Assembly: GCF_950101795.1 (NCBI RefSeq)
Contig: NZ_CATNLZ010000023.1
Coordinates: forward strand, 62,001-126,000
Length of the DNA: 64,000 nt
Source of the DNA: Nocardioides sp. T2.26MG-1
Lineage (GTDB): Bacteria; Actinomycetota; Actinomycetes; Propionibacteriales; Nocardioidaceae
Reading direction: 5' to 3'
In this document: piece after piece, positions 1 to 8,461 of the stretch
Numbering within the stretch: position 1 is the stretch's first letter
Layout of the letters: each line of letters opens with the position of its first letter
Position numbers and translations under genes: made by a program
Notes under the pieces: model-generated
Database searches by the model: none
What the model was told of the DNA's origin: nothing
What the model saw: the letters and a program-made list of their open reading frames with translations, nothing else

Positions 1-1109
1 TGCCGGTGGCGCTGCGCGGCGACGCGCGCGACCTCCCGCAGCTGGCCGGCCACACCCCCGAGGACATCGCCGCGCGGGCCAAGGCGGCCAAGGAGCACGA
101 GGCGCTGGAGGAGCTCCGGCTCGGGTACGTCGCCTGGACCCGCGCCCGGCACCAGCTGTTCGTCTCCGGCTGGCGGTGGACGGCCTCGCGCAAGGGCGGG
201 CTGGGCCCCTCGGCGTACCTCCTGCGCACCCGCGAGGCGATGGCGACGTGGGGCGGCCAGCCCGACGCGTGGCTCGAGCCCGTGATGAAGGGCGAGCCGC
301 ACCCGTTCGCCGACGCGTCCCCCGACCTGCCCTGGCCGATCTCCCACCAGACCGCGGAGGTCGGGCGTCGCCGCGAGGCGGCGGCGCGGGTGCGCGACGC
401 CGACCCGGCGGTGCCCGATGCGGTCGAGGACATGCTGCTGCTGGACCGGATCCAGCAGTGGGACGACGAGATCCGGCGGCTGCTCGAGGAGGCGCGGCGC
501 GAGCGCTCGCCGGACGTGGCCGTGCCGCTGCCCTCCAGCCTGTCCGCGACGTCGCTGGCCCGGCTGCGCGACGACCCCGAGGAGTTCGCCCGCGACCTGG
601 CCCGGCCGATGCCGCGGCCGCCGTCGTCCGCCGCGCGATTCGGCACCCGCTTCCACGCCTGGGTCGAGGCGCGGTGCGGGCAGCAGCTGCTGCTCGACCC
701 CGACGACCTGCCCGGCCGCGCGGACGCCGAGGTCGACGACGACGCCGACCTGCGCGAGCTGGTGAAGCGGTTCGAGGACGGCCCGTTCGGCGACCGGGTG
801 CCGATCGCGATCGAACCGTCATTCGCGCTGGTGCTCGGCCACCCGGGCGGCGGCCAGGTCGTCCGCGGCCGGATCGACGCGGTCTACGCCGAGCCGGACG
901 GCTCCCACCTGCTCGTCGACTGGAAGACCAACCGCGCGGCGACCGCCGACCCGCTCCAGCTGGCGATCTACCGGGTCGCCTGGGCCGAGCTGCACGGCCT
1001 GCCGCTCGAGCGGGTGCGCGCCGGGTTCTACTACGTCCGCACCGGCGAGCTCGTCGAGCCCGAGGGGCTCGCGGACCGTCAGGCGCTCGAGGCGATGCTC
1101 TCGCTCTGA
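1..1109 (+). CDS. UvrD/RecB-type ATP-dependent helicase-nuclease, C-terminal part (AdnA/AdnB-like)
   Basis: This is the last 368 or so codons of a gene that begins before the window. The part present has a helicase motif VI-like stretch (EELRLGYVAWTRAR) near its start. It then has a RecB-family PD-(D/E)XK nuclease module: GTRFHAWVE, VRGRIDAVY and the catalytic LLVDWKTNR, followed by a QLAIYR motif. Proteins of this build resect double-strand breaks in actinobacteria as the AdnAB complex. The nearby nudC supports this, because adn genes and nudC are neighbours in mycobacteria. Whether it is the A or B subunit cannot be decided from this fragment. Its 3' end overlaps the convergent oxidoreductase gene by 31 bp. 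Confidence 0.85.
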   Translation, partial: PVALRGDARDLPQLAGHTPEDIAARAKAAKEHEALEELRLGYVAWTRARHQLFVSGWRWTASRKGGLGPSAYLLRTREAMATWGGQPDAWLEPVMKGEPHPFADASPDLPWPISHQTAEVGRRREAAARVRDADPAVPDAVEDMLLLDRIQQWDDEIRRLLEEARRERSPDVAVPLPSSLSATSLARLRDDPEEFARDLARPMPRPPSSAARFGTRFHAWVEARCGQQLLLDPDDLPGRADAEVDDDADLRELVKRFEDGPFGDRVPIAIEPSFALVLGHPGGGQVVRGRIDAVYAEPDGSHLLVDWKTNRAATADPLQLAIYRVAWAELHGLPLERVRAGFYYVRTGELVEPEGLADRQALEAMLSL

Positions 1110-2149
1110 GCCTCGCGGTCCAGCCAGGCGGCGACGCCGCGGGCGGCGACGCGGCCGGCCCGGTTGGCGCCGATCGTGCTCGCCGACGGGCCGTAGCCGA
1201 CCAGCTGCACCCGCCGGTCGGCGACCGCGGTGGTGCCGTCGAGCCGGATGCCGCCGTACTCGGAGCGCAGCGCCAGCGGCGCCAGGTGGCCGACGGCCGG
1301 CCGGAACCCGGTCGCCCACAGGATCGCCTGCGCGGACTCGAGGGTCCCGTCGGGCATCCGCACCCCGTCGGGCTCGACCGCCACGAACATCGGGTGCCGG
1401 ACGTACGCGCCGAGCCGTTCGGCCGCGCGCTCCTGCTCGCGCAGCACCAGCCCGGTGACGCTCACCACGCTGGCCGGCGCCAGGCCGCGGCGGACCCGCT
1501 CCTCGACCAGCGCCACCGCCTGGCGGCCGTGGTCGGGGGTGAAGTCGTCGGTGCGCCAGACCGGCTCGCGTCGGGTCACCCAGAACGTGTCCGTGACCGG
1601 GGCCAGCTCGCCGAGCAGCTGGACGGCGGACGCCCCGCCGCCCACGACCACCACCCGGCGGCCGCGGAAGTGCTCGGCGCCCGGATAGGCGACCGGGTGC
1701 AGCTGCTCGCCGCGGAACGTCTCCATCCCGGGGTAGCGCGGCACGAACGGGTGCGACCAGGTGCCGGTCGCGTTGACCAGGGTCCGGGTCGTCCAGGTGC
1801 GGTCGCCGGCCCGGACGACGAGCAGGTCGCCGGCGCTGGTCACCTCGTCGACCCTGATGGGCCGGAGCACGGGCAGGCCGTGCTCCCGCTCGTAGCGGTC
1901 GAAGTACGCCGGCACCACGACGTTCGCCCGGCCCGCCTCGTCGGCCGGCGGCTCGGAGTCGGGCAGCGCCGCGACCCCGTGCACGTCGCGCATGCTCAGC
2001 GAGTCCCAGCGGTGCTGCCACGCGCCGCCCGGCGCGCCGTCGGCGTCGAGCACGACGTGGCTCAGCCCGCGCCGCCGCAGGTGGTACGACGCGGAGAGCC
2101 CGGCCTGGCCCGCGCCGATCACCACCGAGTCCAACACCGCGTCGCCCAT
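1079..2149 (-). CDS. FAD/NAD(P)-binding flavin monooxygenase-like oxidoreductase
   Basis: The 356-residue protein opens with an FAD-binding Rossmann motif (VVIGAGQAGLSASYHL, residues about 9-24). A second, NADPH-type dinucleotide motif (VVVVGGGASAVQLLGEL) lies near residue 170, preceded by a short segment like the flavin-monooxygenase signature (FRGEQLHPVAYPG). A third conserved block, ILWATGFRP, precedes the C-terminus. This layout fits class B flavoprotein monooxygenases or thioredoxin-reductase-like oxidoreductases. The substrate cannot be inferred. The ATG start at 2149 puts the glycine-rich motif at the normal distance from the N-terminus. The gene reads away from the preceding helicase, and their 3' ends overlap. 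Confidence 0.85.
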   Translation of the reverse strand: MGDAVLDSVVIGAGQAGLSASYHLRRRGLSHVVLDADGAPGGAWQHRWDSLSMRDVHGVAALPDSEPPADEAGRANVVVPAYFDRYEREHGLPVLRPIRVDEVTSAGDLLVVRAGDRTWTTRTLVNATGTWSHPFVPRYPGMETFRGEQLHPVAYPGAEHFRGRRVVVVGGGASAVQLLGELAPVTDTFWVTRREPVWRTDDFTPDHGRQAVALVEERVRRGLAPASVVSVTGLVLREQERAAERLGAYVRHPMFVAVEPDGVRMPDGTLESAQAILWATGFRPAVGHLAPLALRSEYGGIRLDGTTAVADRRVQLVGYGPSASTIGANRAGRVAARGVAAWLDREAQSESIASSA

Positions 2150-2177
2150 GCCCGGTGCAACACCGGTGCGCGGGCGA

Positions 2178-2894
2178 TTAGTCCGTCGCGGTGCCCGCGG
2201 CGAGCGCGATCTCGACCATGGTGCCGAAGGTCTGCTCGCGCTCCTGCGACGTGGTCTCCTCGCCGGTGAGGATGTGGTCGCTGACCGTGCAGATGGTCAG
2301 CGCGCGCCGCCCGTGCTTGGCGGCGAGCGTGTACAGCGCGCTGGCCTCCATCTCGATCGCGAGCAGGCCGTAGTCGGCCATCCGGGCGACCAGCTCGGGG
2401 CGGGCGGCGTAGAACGAGTCGCTGCTGAAGATCAGCCCCACGTGCACGGCCTCGGCGAGGTCCTTCGCGGCCGCGGCGTCGTGCGCGGCGCGGAGCAGCC
2501 CGAAGTCGGCGACCGGGGCGTAGTCGAGCCCCTCGAACCGGATCCGGTTCATCGAGGAGTCGGTGCACGCGCCGGAGGCGATCACGATGTCGCGGACCGC
2601 GAGCCTCTCGGCCAGCGCGCCGCACGAGCCGACCCGGATGACCGACTGCACGTCGTACTCGGCGAACAGCTCGTTGACGTAGATCGACATCGACGGCTGG
2701 CCCATCCCCGAGCCCTGGACCGAGACCCGGTGGCCCTGCCAGGTGCCGGTGAAGCCGTACATGCCGCGCACCTCGGTGTAGCAGCGCGCGTCCTCGAGGA
2801 ACGTCTCCGCGATCCACCGCGCTCGCAGCGGGTCGCCGGGCATGAGGACGAGGGGAGCGATGTCGCCGGGCTGGGCGCCGATGTGGGTACTCAC
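2178..2894 (-). CDS. deoD: Purine-nucleoside phosphorylase, DeoD type
   Basis: This hexameric PNP cleaves purine (deoxy)nucleosides with phosphate to give base and (deoxy)ribose-1-phosphate. With the GTG start at 2894 the product is 238 residues, and His4, Gly20, Arg24 and Arg43 fall exactly at the E. coli DeoD positions of phosphate and ribose ligands. That decides the start, although the frame stays open further upstream. Other family marks are RVGSCGAL, the EMEAS substrate-binding block and SDH, whose Asp protonates the base. The gene is divergent from nudC, with only 31 bp between the starts, so both promoters must overlap there. Cytosolic purine salvage. Confidence 0.95.
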   Translation of the reverse strand: MSTHIGAQPGDIAPLVLMPGDPLRARWIAETFLEDARCYTEVRGMYGFTGTWQGHRVSVQGSGMGQPSMSIYVNELFAEYDVQSVIRVGSCGALAERLAVRDIVIASGACTDSSMNRIRFEGLDYAPVADFGLLRAAHDAAAAKDLAEAVHVGLIFSSDSFYAARPELVARMADYGLLAIEMEASALYTLAAKHGRRALTICTVSDHILTGEETTSQEREQTFGTMVEIALAAGTATD

Positions 2895-2925
2895 GTGGCA
2901 GAAGCCTAGGACTAGCCTCGCGCAG

Positions 2926-3825
2926 GTGACGTATCCGCACGAGCGGCTCTCGGCCAACCCCCACGACCGGACCGCGCTGCACCGCGGCGACGACGCGTGG
3001 CTCGAGGAGAGGTGGGCGGACCCGCGGTCTCGGGTGCTGGTCGTCTCCGGCACCCGGATCCGTCCGCGCGACGGGCAGATCGCGTGGGTCTCGCCCGCCG
3101 ACGCCCCCGATGGGTTGCGGGTGCTGCTGGGCGAGCAGGACGGCCGGGCGTGGTTCGCGGTGATCGTCGATGCGGAGCTCTCCCAGGCGGGCGAGCCGGG
3201 GGAGTGGACGCCGCTGCGCGGAGTGCTCCCGTACCTCGCCGACGACGCGGGCCTGGTCCTGCACGCGCTCGGCCTGGCCGAGTGGCTGTTCGTCACCCGG
3301 TTCTGCCCCCGCTGCGGCGAGCCGCTCTCGGCCCGGTCCGCGGGGCACGAGCTGGTCTGCCCGAACGGGCACACGCAGTTCCCGCGCACCGACCCGGCCG
3401 TGATCATGGTCGTCACCATCGGCGAGCCCGGCGCCGAGGACGAGCGCTGCCTGCTCGGCCGGCAGGCGGTCTGGCCGGCCGGGCGCTACTCGACCCTGGC
3501 CGGGTTCTGCGAGCCGGGAGAGACCCTCGAGGACGCCGTACGCCGGGAGGTGCTCGAGGAGGTCGGGATCGTCGTCGGCGAGGTGGAGTACTTCGGCAAC
3601 CAGCCGTGGCCGCTGCCCGCGAGCCTGATGATCGGCTTCATCGGGCGCGCGCTGACCACCGAGATCCAGGTCGACGAGCGCGAGATCGAGGACGCCCGGT
3701 GGTTCACGCGTGCGGAGATGAGGGAGCTCTCCGAGGCGGGCACGATCGCGCTCCCCAGCGGGGTCTCGATCAGCCGGTCACTCGTCGAGCACTGGTACGG
3801 CGGCCCACTCCCGGGTCACTGGTAG
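2926..3825 (+). CDS. nudC: NAD(+) diphosphatase / RNA NAD-decapping hydrolase NudC
   Basis: The protein is 299 residues from the GTG at 2926. The Nudix box is complete at residues 193-215 (G-x5-E-x7-REVLEEVGI) and is followed at 225-233 by NQPWPLPAS, the SQPWPFPxS-type signature that marks NADH pyrophosphatases. Upstream is a zinc-ribbon region with CPRC at 127-130 and CPNGH at 145-149. The usual fourth cysteine is missing and His149 may take its place. The enzyme splits NAD(H) into NMN(H) and AMP and can remove NAD caps from RNA. Its neighbourhood with an AdnAB-like gene is also seen in mycobacteria. Confidence 0.93.
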   Translation: MTYPHERLSANPHDRTALHRGDDAWLEERWADPRSRVLVVSGTRIRPRDGQIAWVSPADAPDGLRVLLGEQDGRAWFAVIVDAELSQAGEPGEWTPLRGVLPYLADDAGLVLHALGLAEWLFVTRFCPRCGEPLSARSAGHELVCPNGHTQFPRTDPAVIMVVTIGEPGAEDERCLLGRQAVWPAGRYSTLAGFCEPGETLEDAVRREVLEEVGIVVGEVEYFGNQPWPLPASLMIGFIGRALTTEIQVDEREIEDARWFTRAEMRELSEAGTIALPSGVSISRSLVEHWYGGPLPGHW

Positions 3826-3867
3826 CGGCCAGCGACCCGGGCGCGCGAGTTGGGGGGTTCGGCGGCG

Positions 3868-3929
3868 GGCAGCCGGAACCCGCACGACACGCCGGGCAGC
3901 CTCGGCGTGTCGTGCGGGTTCCGGCCGCC
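3868..3929. terminator. Long perfect hairpin between nudC and malQ
   Basis: Arms 3873-3894 and 3903-3924 are perfectly complementary over 22 bp around an 8-nt loop, and partial pairing continues outward to 3868 and 3929. There is no T-run, as is common for actinobacterial stem-only terminators. It lies 40 bp after the nudC stop and may end nudC transcription. Because both arms carry long runs that would pair on either strand, it could also be a copy of a dispersed palindromic repeat. Confidence 0.6.
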
Positions 3930-4047
3930 AGGTGGTGCGGCTGTGGCGGATGTGGCAACCCCGTGCCGGCCGGGCGAGCGCCTCGGTCCGCCGCGATGTG
4001 GGACCCCCCACGGATGCCCGGCGCCGCGGTCGGGCACCGTGGGGGAC

Positions 4048-5928
4048 ATGCCAGCACAGACGAGGAGCGTGGACGCGTGGGGCATCCAGCGCGACTGGAT
4101 CGACTCCGACGACCTGCCGCAGACCGTCGCGTCCGAGACCGTCGAGAGCCTTCGCGCGGTGATCGACACTCCGCCGGACGACCTGGAGCAGCGCGCCCCG
4201 ATCGTCACCCGTCCGGGCCGTGAGCTCGGCCTCGGCCGGGTGGAGGTGACCTGCGAGGACGGCTCGGAGCACGTCGTCGAGGGCCGGCTGCCCGAGGACT
4301 TCCCGCTCGGCTACCACCGGCTGCGCACCCCGGACGGCACCGGCCGCCGGCTGATTGTCTCCCCGGGCCGGTGCTGGCTGCCCGAGCGGCAGTCGTGGGG
4401 CTGGGCGGTGCAGCTGTACGCCGCCCGCTCGGCCGCCAGCTGGGGCATCGGCGACCTGGGCGACCTGCGGAACCTGCGGGCCTGGACCGAGCGCGAGGGT
4501 GGCGGGTTCCTGCTGGTCAACCCGCTGCACGCGGTCGCGCCCACGACGCCGCAGGAGGCCAGCCCGTACCTGCCGGCGACCCGGCGCTTCCGCAACCCGC
4601 TCTACCTCCGGGTCGACGAGGTTCCGGGGTACTCCGACGCTGACGTCGACGCCGAGGAGGTACGCCGGGTGGCGGCTGAGCCGCTGATCGACCGCGACGG
4701 GGTCTGGGCGGTGAAGCGGGTGGCGCTCGCGGCGGCGTACCGCCGTGTCGGTGACGACCCGGCGTTCAGCTCCTGGCGCGACGCGCAGGGTGCCTCGCTG
4801 GAGGAGTTCGCCACCTGGTGCGTGCTCGCGGAGGAGCACGGGCCTGACTGGCATGCCTGGCCCGACGAGCTCCGGCGGCCGGACGGGCCGGCGGTGGCGG
4901 CCTTCCGTGCGGCGCACGACGAGCGGATCGCCTTCCACGCCTGGCTGCAGTGGCAGCTCGACGCGCAGCTGCGCGCGGCGTCGGGCGACCTCACGGTGCT
5001 GCAGGACCTGCCGATCGGGGTGTCCGGCGGGGGCGCGGACTCGTGGGCGTGGCAGGACGTGCTCGCGCAGGGTGTCGCGGTCGGTGCCCCGCCGGACGCG
5101 CTCAACAGCCTCGGCCAGTCGTGGGGCTCGCCGCCGCTGGTGCCGTGGCGGCTCCGGGAGGCGGAGTACGAGCCGTTCATCCAGTCGGTGCGCGGCACGA
5201 TCGCCGGTGCCGGTGGGCTGCGGATCGACCACGTGATGGGGCTGTTCCGGCTGTGGTGGATCCCGGAGGGCGCGGGCGCCACCGACGGCGCGTACGTCCG
5301 CTACCCCAGCGACGACCTGCTCGACATCGTCGCGCTCGAGTCCCACCGGGCCCGGGCCGTCGTGGTCGGCGAGGACCTCGGCACCGTCGAGCCGGGCGTG
5401 CCCGAGGCGCTCGCGGAGCGCGGCATCCTCTCGTACAAGGTGCTGTGGTTCGAGGAGGACGATCCGGCGGACTGGCCGGCCGGAGCGCTCGCGACCGTCA
5501 CCACCCACGACCTGCCGACCGTGGCCGGGCTGTGGACCGGGTCGGACGCCGTGGAGCAGCACGTCGCGACCGGGATCCCCGAGGCGGAGGTGCAGAGCGG
5601 CCGGCGCGACCTGCTGGAGAAGCTCACCCGCGACGGGCTCGCGGCAGACGCCACCCCGGCCGACGCCGTGGCCGCGGCGTACGCCCAGCTCGCTCGCGCC
5701 GGCTGCCTGCTGCTCCAGCTCTCCCTCGAGGACGCCGTGCTCGAGGAGCGCCGCCCGAACATCCCCGGCACCGTCGACCGCGACAACTGGCGGATCCCGC
5801 TGCCGGTCCCGGTCGACCGGCTCGCGGACTCGCCGCAGGCCGCGCGGCTGGTGCGTCTGGTGACCGAGGCGCTGGCCGGGCGCTCCGCTCAGCGCCGCAT
5901 CAGCACGACGACGCCCCAGCCGAGGTAG
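4048..5928 (+). CDS. malQ: 4-alpha-glucanotransferase (amylomaltase), GH77
   Basis: The 626-residue protein has the GH77 catalytic set: the nucleophile Asp in RIDHVMG (about residue 394), the acid/base Glu in VVGEDLG (about 442) and the transition-state Asp in THDLPT (about 488). It also has the substrate-loop block PPDALNSLGQSWG. It transfers alpha-1,4-glucan segments between maltodextrins in the cytosol during glycogen or maltose metabolism. The N-terminal 130 residues are the extra beta domain typical of actinobacterial MalQ. The start at 4048 is the first ATG after the intergenic hairpin, and a slightly later start is possible. The last 40 bp overlap a broken reading frame on the other strand. 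Confidence 0.93.
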   Translation: MPAQTRSVDAWGIQRDWIDSDDLPQTVASETVESLRAVIDTPPDDLEQRAPIVTRPGRELGLGRVEVTCEDGSEHVVEGRLPEDFPLGYHRLRTPDGTGRRLIVSPGRCWLPERQSWGWAVQLYAARSAASWGIGDLGDLRNLRAWTEREGGGFLLVNPLHAVAPTTPQEASPYLPATRRFRNPLYLRVDEVPGYSDADVDAEEVRRVAAEPLIDRDGVWAVKRVALAAAYRRVGDDPAFSSWRDAQGASLEEFATWCVLAEEHGPDWHAWPDELRRPDGPAVAAFRAAHDERIAFHAWLQWQLDAQLRAASGDLTVLQDLPIGVSGGGADSWAWQDVLAQGVAVGAPPDALNSLGQSWGSPPLVPWRLREAEYEPFIQSVRGTIAGAGGLRIDHVMGLFRLWWIPEGAGATDGAYVRYPSDDLLDIVALESHRARAVVVGEDLGTVEPGVPEALAERGILSYKVLWFEEDDPADWPAGALATVTTHDLPTVAGLWTGSDAVEQHVATGIPEAEVQSGRRDLLEKLTRDGLAADATPADAVAAAYAQLARAGCLLLQLSLEDAVLEERRPNIPGTVDRDNWRIPLPVPVDRLADSPQAARLVRLVTEALAGRSAQRRISTTTPQPR

Positions 5929-6036
5929 GTGCACTGGCAGGCCACGTGCTCGAACGGCGACGGTGTCCGTCTCGGCGTGCAGCTGGGCCGCGAGCTCGTC
6001 GTCGGGGTGCTCGTCGAGCCACCTGCGGGTGGTCAC
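5889..6036 (-). pseudogene. Short frameshifted gene remnant, unknown function
   Basis: On the minus strand a GTG at 6036 opens an acidic, protein-like stretch (MTTRRWLDEHPDDELAAQ and on). Near 5965 the sensible reading moves to another frame, which continues FEHVACQCTYLGWGV and ends VVLMRR at 5889. Neither frame alone looks like a normal protein along its whole length. Joined, they give a product of about 48 residues with a CxC pair. A one-base insertion or a two-base loss would explain this. I do not recognise the family. Either a real pseudogene or a sequencing error is possible. The end overlaps the 3' end of malQ. Confidence 0.4.
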
Positions 6037-6049
6037 CCACTGACTCCGA

Positions 6050-6400
6050 CTATTGCGGCGCGCGCAGGACCTTGCTCATCGGGCGGCCCTTGGCGAGCTC
6101 GTCGACGAGCTTGTCGAGGTAGCGGATCTGCCGCATCAGCGGGTCCTCGACCTCCTCCACCCGCACCCCGCACACCGGCCCGGTGATCAGGGAGGCGTGC
6201 GGGTTCAGGTCGGCCTGGGCGAAGAACTCCTCGAACGTCGTCTTCTCGTCCAGGTGCTGCTGGAGGGTGGCCTCGTCGTAGCCCGTCAGCCAGCGGATCA
6301 CCTCGTCGAGCTCCTCGACCGTGCGCCCCTTCTTCTCGACCTTCGCGACGTAGTGGGGGTACACCGACGCGACGCTGGTGGTGAAGATCCGGTGGCTCAC
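6050..6400 (-). CDS. DUF2200 family protein
   Basis: The 116-residue protein ([20 protein letters not shown], then VIRWLTGYD and [16 protein letters not shown]) matches the small DUF2200 family (YfbU/YdeI-like domain-of-unknown-function proteins often encoded beside regulators). No catalytic residues are known. The GTG start at 6400 overlaps the stop of the TetR gene (GTGA), so the two are almost certainly translated as a coupled pair and share the regulator's promoter and operators. Function unknown. Confidence 0.85.
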   Translation of the reverse strand: MSHRIFTTSVASVYPHYVAKVEKKGRTVEELDEVIRWLTGYDEATLQQHLDEKTTFEEFFAQADLNPHASLITGPVCGVRVEEVEDPLMRQIRYLDKLVDELAKGRPMSKVLRAPQ

Positions 6401-6975
6401 GGCGCCAGCGCCCCGAGGACGGTCTTCACGACCAGGGCCGGCGCGAGGCTCGCGGAGATCTCTCCCCGGTGGACCGCGGTCGAGGCGCCGTGGAGGATGC
6501 TCTGGATCGTCGTAACCTCCCACTCGAGGGGGAGGTCGGTCCGGAAGCACCCCTCGCGACGACCGCGGCGCAGGATCGCGCGCACGCGCTTGATGGGCGC
6601 CTGGTGGGCGTCGTGCAGGGTGTCGGGCGGCAGTGACGACTCGGCGGCGACGACGAGCGCCCCGAACCGGTGCGTGAGAGTCCACGAGGCCGTCAGCAAC
6701 CGGGTCAGCACGTCCACCGGGTCGCCGGTCAGGTCGACGGAGGCGAGCTCTTCCTCCGAGCTCGCAATCGCCCGACCGGCGACGGCCGAGACCAGCGCGC
6801 CCCGGGACCCGAAGTGGCCGTACAACGTCATCCTGCCCACTCCGGCGGCCGCGGCGATGTCGTTGATGCTGGCGTCGGGGTCACGGGCCAGGCATGTCGT
6901 GGCGGCCTCGAGGATCGCGGCGATGTTCCTGCGGGCGTCCGCACGCACTGCCACCGGTCCGCGTGCGTTCGTCAT
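6397..6975 (-). CDS. TetR/AcrR family transcriptional regulator
   Basis: This 192-residue repressor has an N-terminal helix-turn-helix ([22 protein letters not shown], residues about 37-58) and a helical C-terminal ligand and dimerisation domain without other recognisable motifs. It faces the DHFR-family gene at 7062, and the 86-bp space between them contains two inverted repeats of the same 9-6-9 design. It therefore most likely represses itself, the coupled DUF2200 gene and the divergent reductase. The ligand is unknown. Confidence 0.92.
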   Translation of the reverse strand: MTNARGPVAVRADARRNIAAILEAATTCLARDPDASINDIAAAAGVGRMTLYGHFGSRGALVSAVAGRAIASSEEELASVDLTGDPVDVLTRLLTASWTLTHRFGALVVAAESSLPPDTLHDAHQAPIKRVRAILRRGRREGCFRTDLPLEWEVTTIQSILHGASTAVHRGEISASLAPALVVKTVLGALAP

Positions 6976-6986
6976 GACCGGATGCT

Positions 6987-7010
6987 ATCTCGTATCTAGA
7001 CATACGAGAT
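6987..7010. promoter_or_regulatory. Inverted-repeat operator 1 for the TetR regulator
   Basis: ATCTCGTAT, six spacer bases, then ATACGAGAT: a perfect 9-bp inverted repeat lying 11 bp upstream of the TetR start. Size, symmetry and position fit a TetR-family dimer site. Confidence 0.8.
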
Positions 7011-7022
7011 GCCTCGTGTTAC

Positions 7023-7046
7023 AACTCGTACTATCGAATACGAGTT
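7023..7046. promoter_or_regulatory. Inverted-repeat operator 2 for the TetR regulator
   Basis: AACTCGTAC, six spacer bases, then ATACGAGTT. It shares the CTCGTA half-site and the 24-bp overall length with the site at 6987 and lies just before the reductase gene. The centres are 36 bp apart, so two dimers could bind with some separation and control both directions. Confidence 0.8.
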
Positions 7047-7061
7047 GACGGGAGTGGTCCC

Positions 7062-7717
7062 ATGTCGGAGGTTCGGATCCACAACTTCGCGATCTCGCTC
7101 GACGGGTTCGGCACCGGCGACGGGCAGGCCGCCGACACGCCGTTCGGTCATGCCGGGAGCGTCTGCACGAGTGGATGTTCGGCACCCGCTTCTGGTTGGA
7201 GATGGGCGGCCATCCGGGCGGCACTGAGGGTGCCGACCACGCCTTCGCCCATCGCCACGGCGAGGGGTTCGGCGCCGAGATCATGGGGGCCGGGAAGTTC
7301 GGCCCTCCGGGCTGGCAGGATGATCCGGACTGGAAGGGCTGGTGGGGCCCGAACCCGCCGTTCCACACTCCCGTCTTCGTGCTCACCCACCGCCCCCGCG
7401 CCTCCATCGAGATGGACGGCGGCACGACGTACCACTTCCTCGACGCCACCCCGGGCGAGGCGCTCGAGCAGGCACGGGAGGCGGCCGACGGGCAGGACGT
7501 GCGGATCGGCGGTGGGGTCACCGTCGTGCGTGACTTCGTCGCCGCGGGCCTGGTCGACCACCTGCACCTGGTCCAGGTGCCGATCGTCCTCGGCCGGGGG
7601 GTCCGGGTGTGGGACGGCCTGGAGGCGCTCGACCGGACCTTCGATATCGAGGCGACGTCGACCGCCAGCGGCGTCACGCACCTGACCTTCACGGCCAAGC
7701 GCGGTGAGGCGCGATGA
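7062..7717 (+). pseudogene. Dihydrofolate-reductase-family (RibD C-terminal-like) protein, frameshifted
   Basis: The gene opens normally (MSEVRIHNFAISLDGF, a DHFR/RibD-C start), but after codon 32 (FGHAG) the frame is lost. The continuing protein, HEWMFGTRFW then IMGAGKFGP, VFVLTHRPR, VRIGGGVTVVRDFVAAGLVD and VPIVLGRGVRVWD, lies one base out. Adding one G to the GGG run at 7155-7157 would restore a full-length protein of about 218 residues. So this is either a recent one-base deletion or a sequencing error. The family are NADPH-dependent reductases of uncertain substrate. The gene is divergent from the TetR gene and probably its target. Its stop overlaps the next start (ATGA). Confidence 0.75.
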
Positions 7718-8286
7718 GCGCCCTCGACACGTTCATCCGCGAGGTGGCGTCGGTGGCCCGTGCGTCCGACGACGAGCATCAGGTCGCCCAGCGGGTGGCC
7801 GAGCTGCTCTCGGCGCTGCTGGCCGGCGGCTACCGCCCTCCGGCGGAGCTCACTCGGACCTCCGCGGACCGCCACGTGACGTACCCGCTCTACGTCGCCC
7901 CCGACGACAGTCTGTCGGTGGCGTGCGTGGTCTGGGCGCCCGGTCAGCGCACCCCCGTCCACTCCCACGAGACCTGGGGGGTCGCCGGCATCGTCTCGGG
8001 GGTCGAGCGCGAGGTCCGCTACCTCAAGCCCCGAGACGACCAGGTCCGCGCCCCGCTCACGCCGGCCGGGGTGAATGACTGGACGCGCGGGCAGGTCACC
8101 GTCTGTTGCACCACCGACGACGACGTCCACGCCGTCACGGCCATCGGCGAGGAGCCGACGATCGGGATCCACGTCTACGGCGGCAACATCGGCATCATCA
8201 AGCGCCGCTCCTACGACCCCGCCACAGGTGCGGTCGAGTGGTTCGCGTCCGGCTGGGACGCGCCGTCCGCGACCTCGGTCGGCTGA
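7714..8286 (+). CDS. Cysteine dioxygenase-like cupin (thiol dioxygenase family)
   Basis: The 190-residue single-domain cupin carries the iron-ligand motif HSHETWGVAGIVSGVE (about residues 76-91) and a later DDVHAVTA His, giving the 3-His iron site of thiol dioxygenases. The WGV after the HxH pair is typical of bacterial 3-mercaptopropionate or cysteine dioxygenase-like proteins. These oxidise a thiol to the sulfinic acid with O2. The exact substrate is not decidable. It overlaps the reductase gene by ATGA, so it should be co-transcribed from the TetR-controlled promoter. Confidence 0.8.
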   Translation: MSALDTFIREVASVARASDDEHQVAQRVAELLSALLAGGYRPPAELTRTSADRHVTYPLYVAPDDSLSVACVVWAPGQRTPVHSHETWGVAGIVSGVEREVRYLKPRDDQVRAPLTPAGVNDWTRGQVTVCCTTDDDVHAVTAIGEEPTIGIHVYGGNIGIIKRRSYDPATGAVEWFASGWDAPSATSVG

Positions 8287-8345
8287 GGGCCGCCTCCCTG
8301 CCCGCACCATGGGACGGTGGCGCACGCATGACCCCGAGTGGCAGC

Positions 8346-8370
8346 GACCAGGTGCGGGACCGGATCGGTC
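8346..8370. repeat. 25-bp repeat, copy 1
   Basis: This 25-bp stretch in the 175-bp gap after the cupin gene matches 46554-46578 at 23 of 25 positions. The two differences are both C/T. Its ends (GACCA, CGGTC) are near-complementary. No gene is visible in the gap. It is either a dispersed intergenic repeat or a shared protein-binding or promoter sequence. Confidence 0.6.
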
Positions 8371-8461
8371 GTGCGGTGGGTGAGCCCGCCACGGCGGACT
8401 GCTCGCCCAGCGGCGAAGTGATCGGCTGCTGTGCGCGGCCGAGCGCCTACAGTGACGACAC

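Noticed and set aside
176..2269. Very long plus-strand frame across the helicase and oxidoreductase genes
   Set aside because: Low-complexity Arg/Ala/Gly translation in the wrong frame; both true genes cover the region with clear motifs.
2895..3419. Upstream extension of the deoD reading frame to 3419
   Set aside because: The extension runs antisense through nudC, and only a start at 2894 puts His4, Gly20, Arg24 and Arg43 in the DeoD positions.
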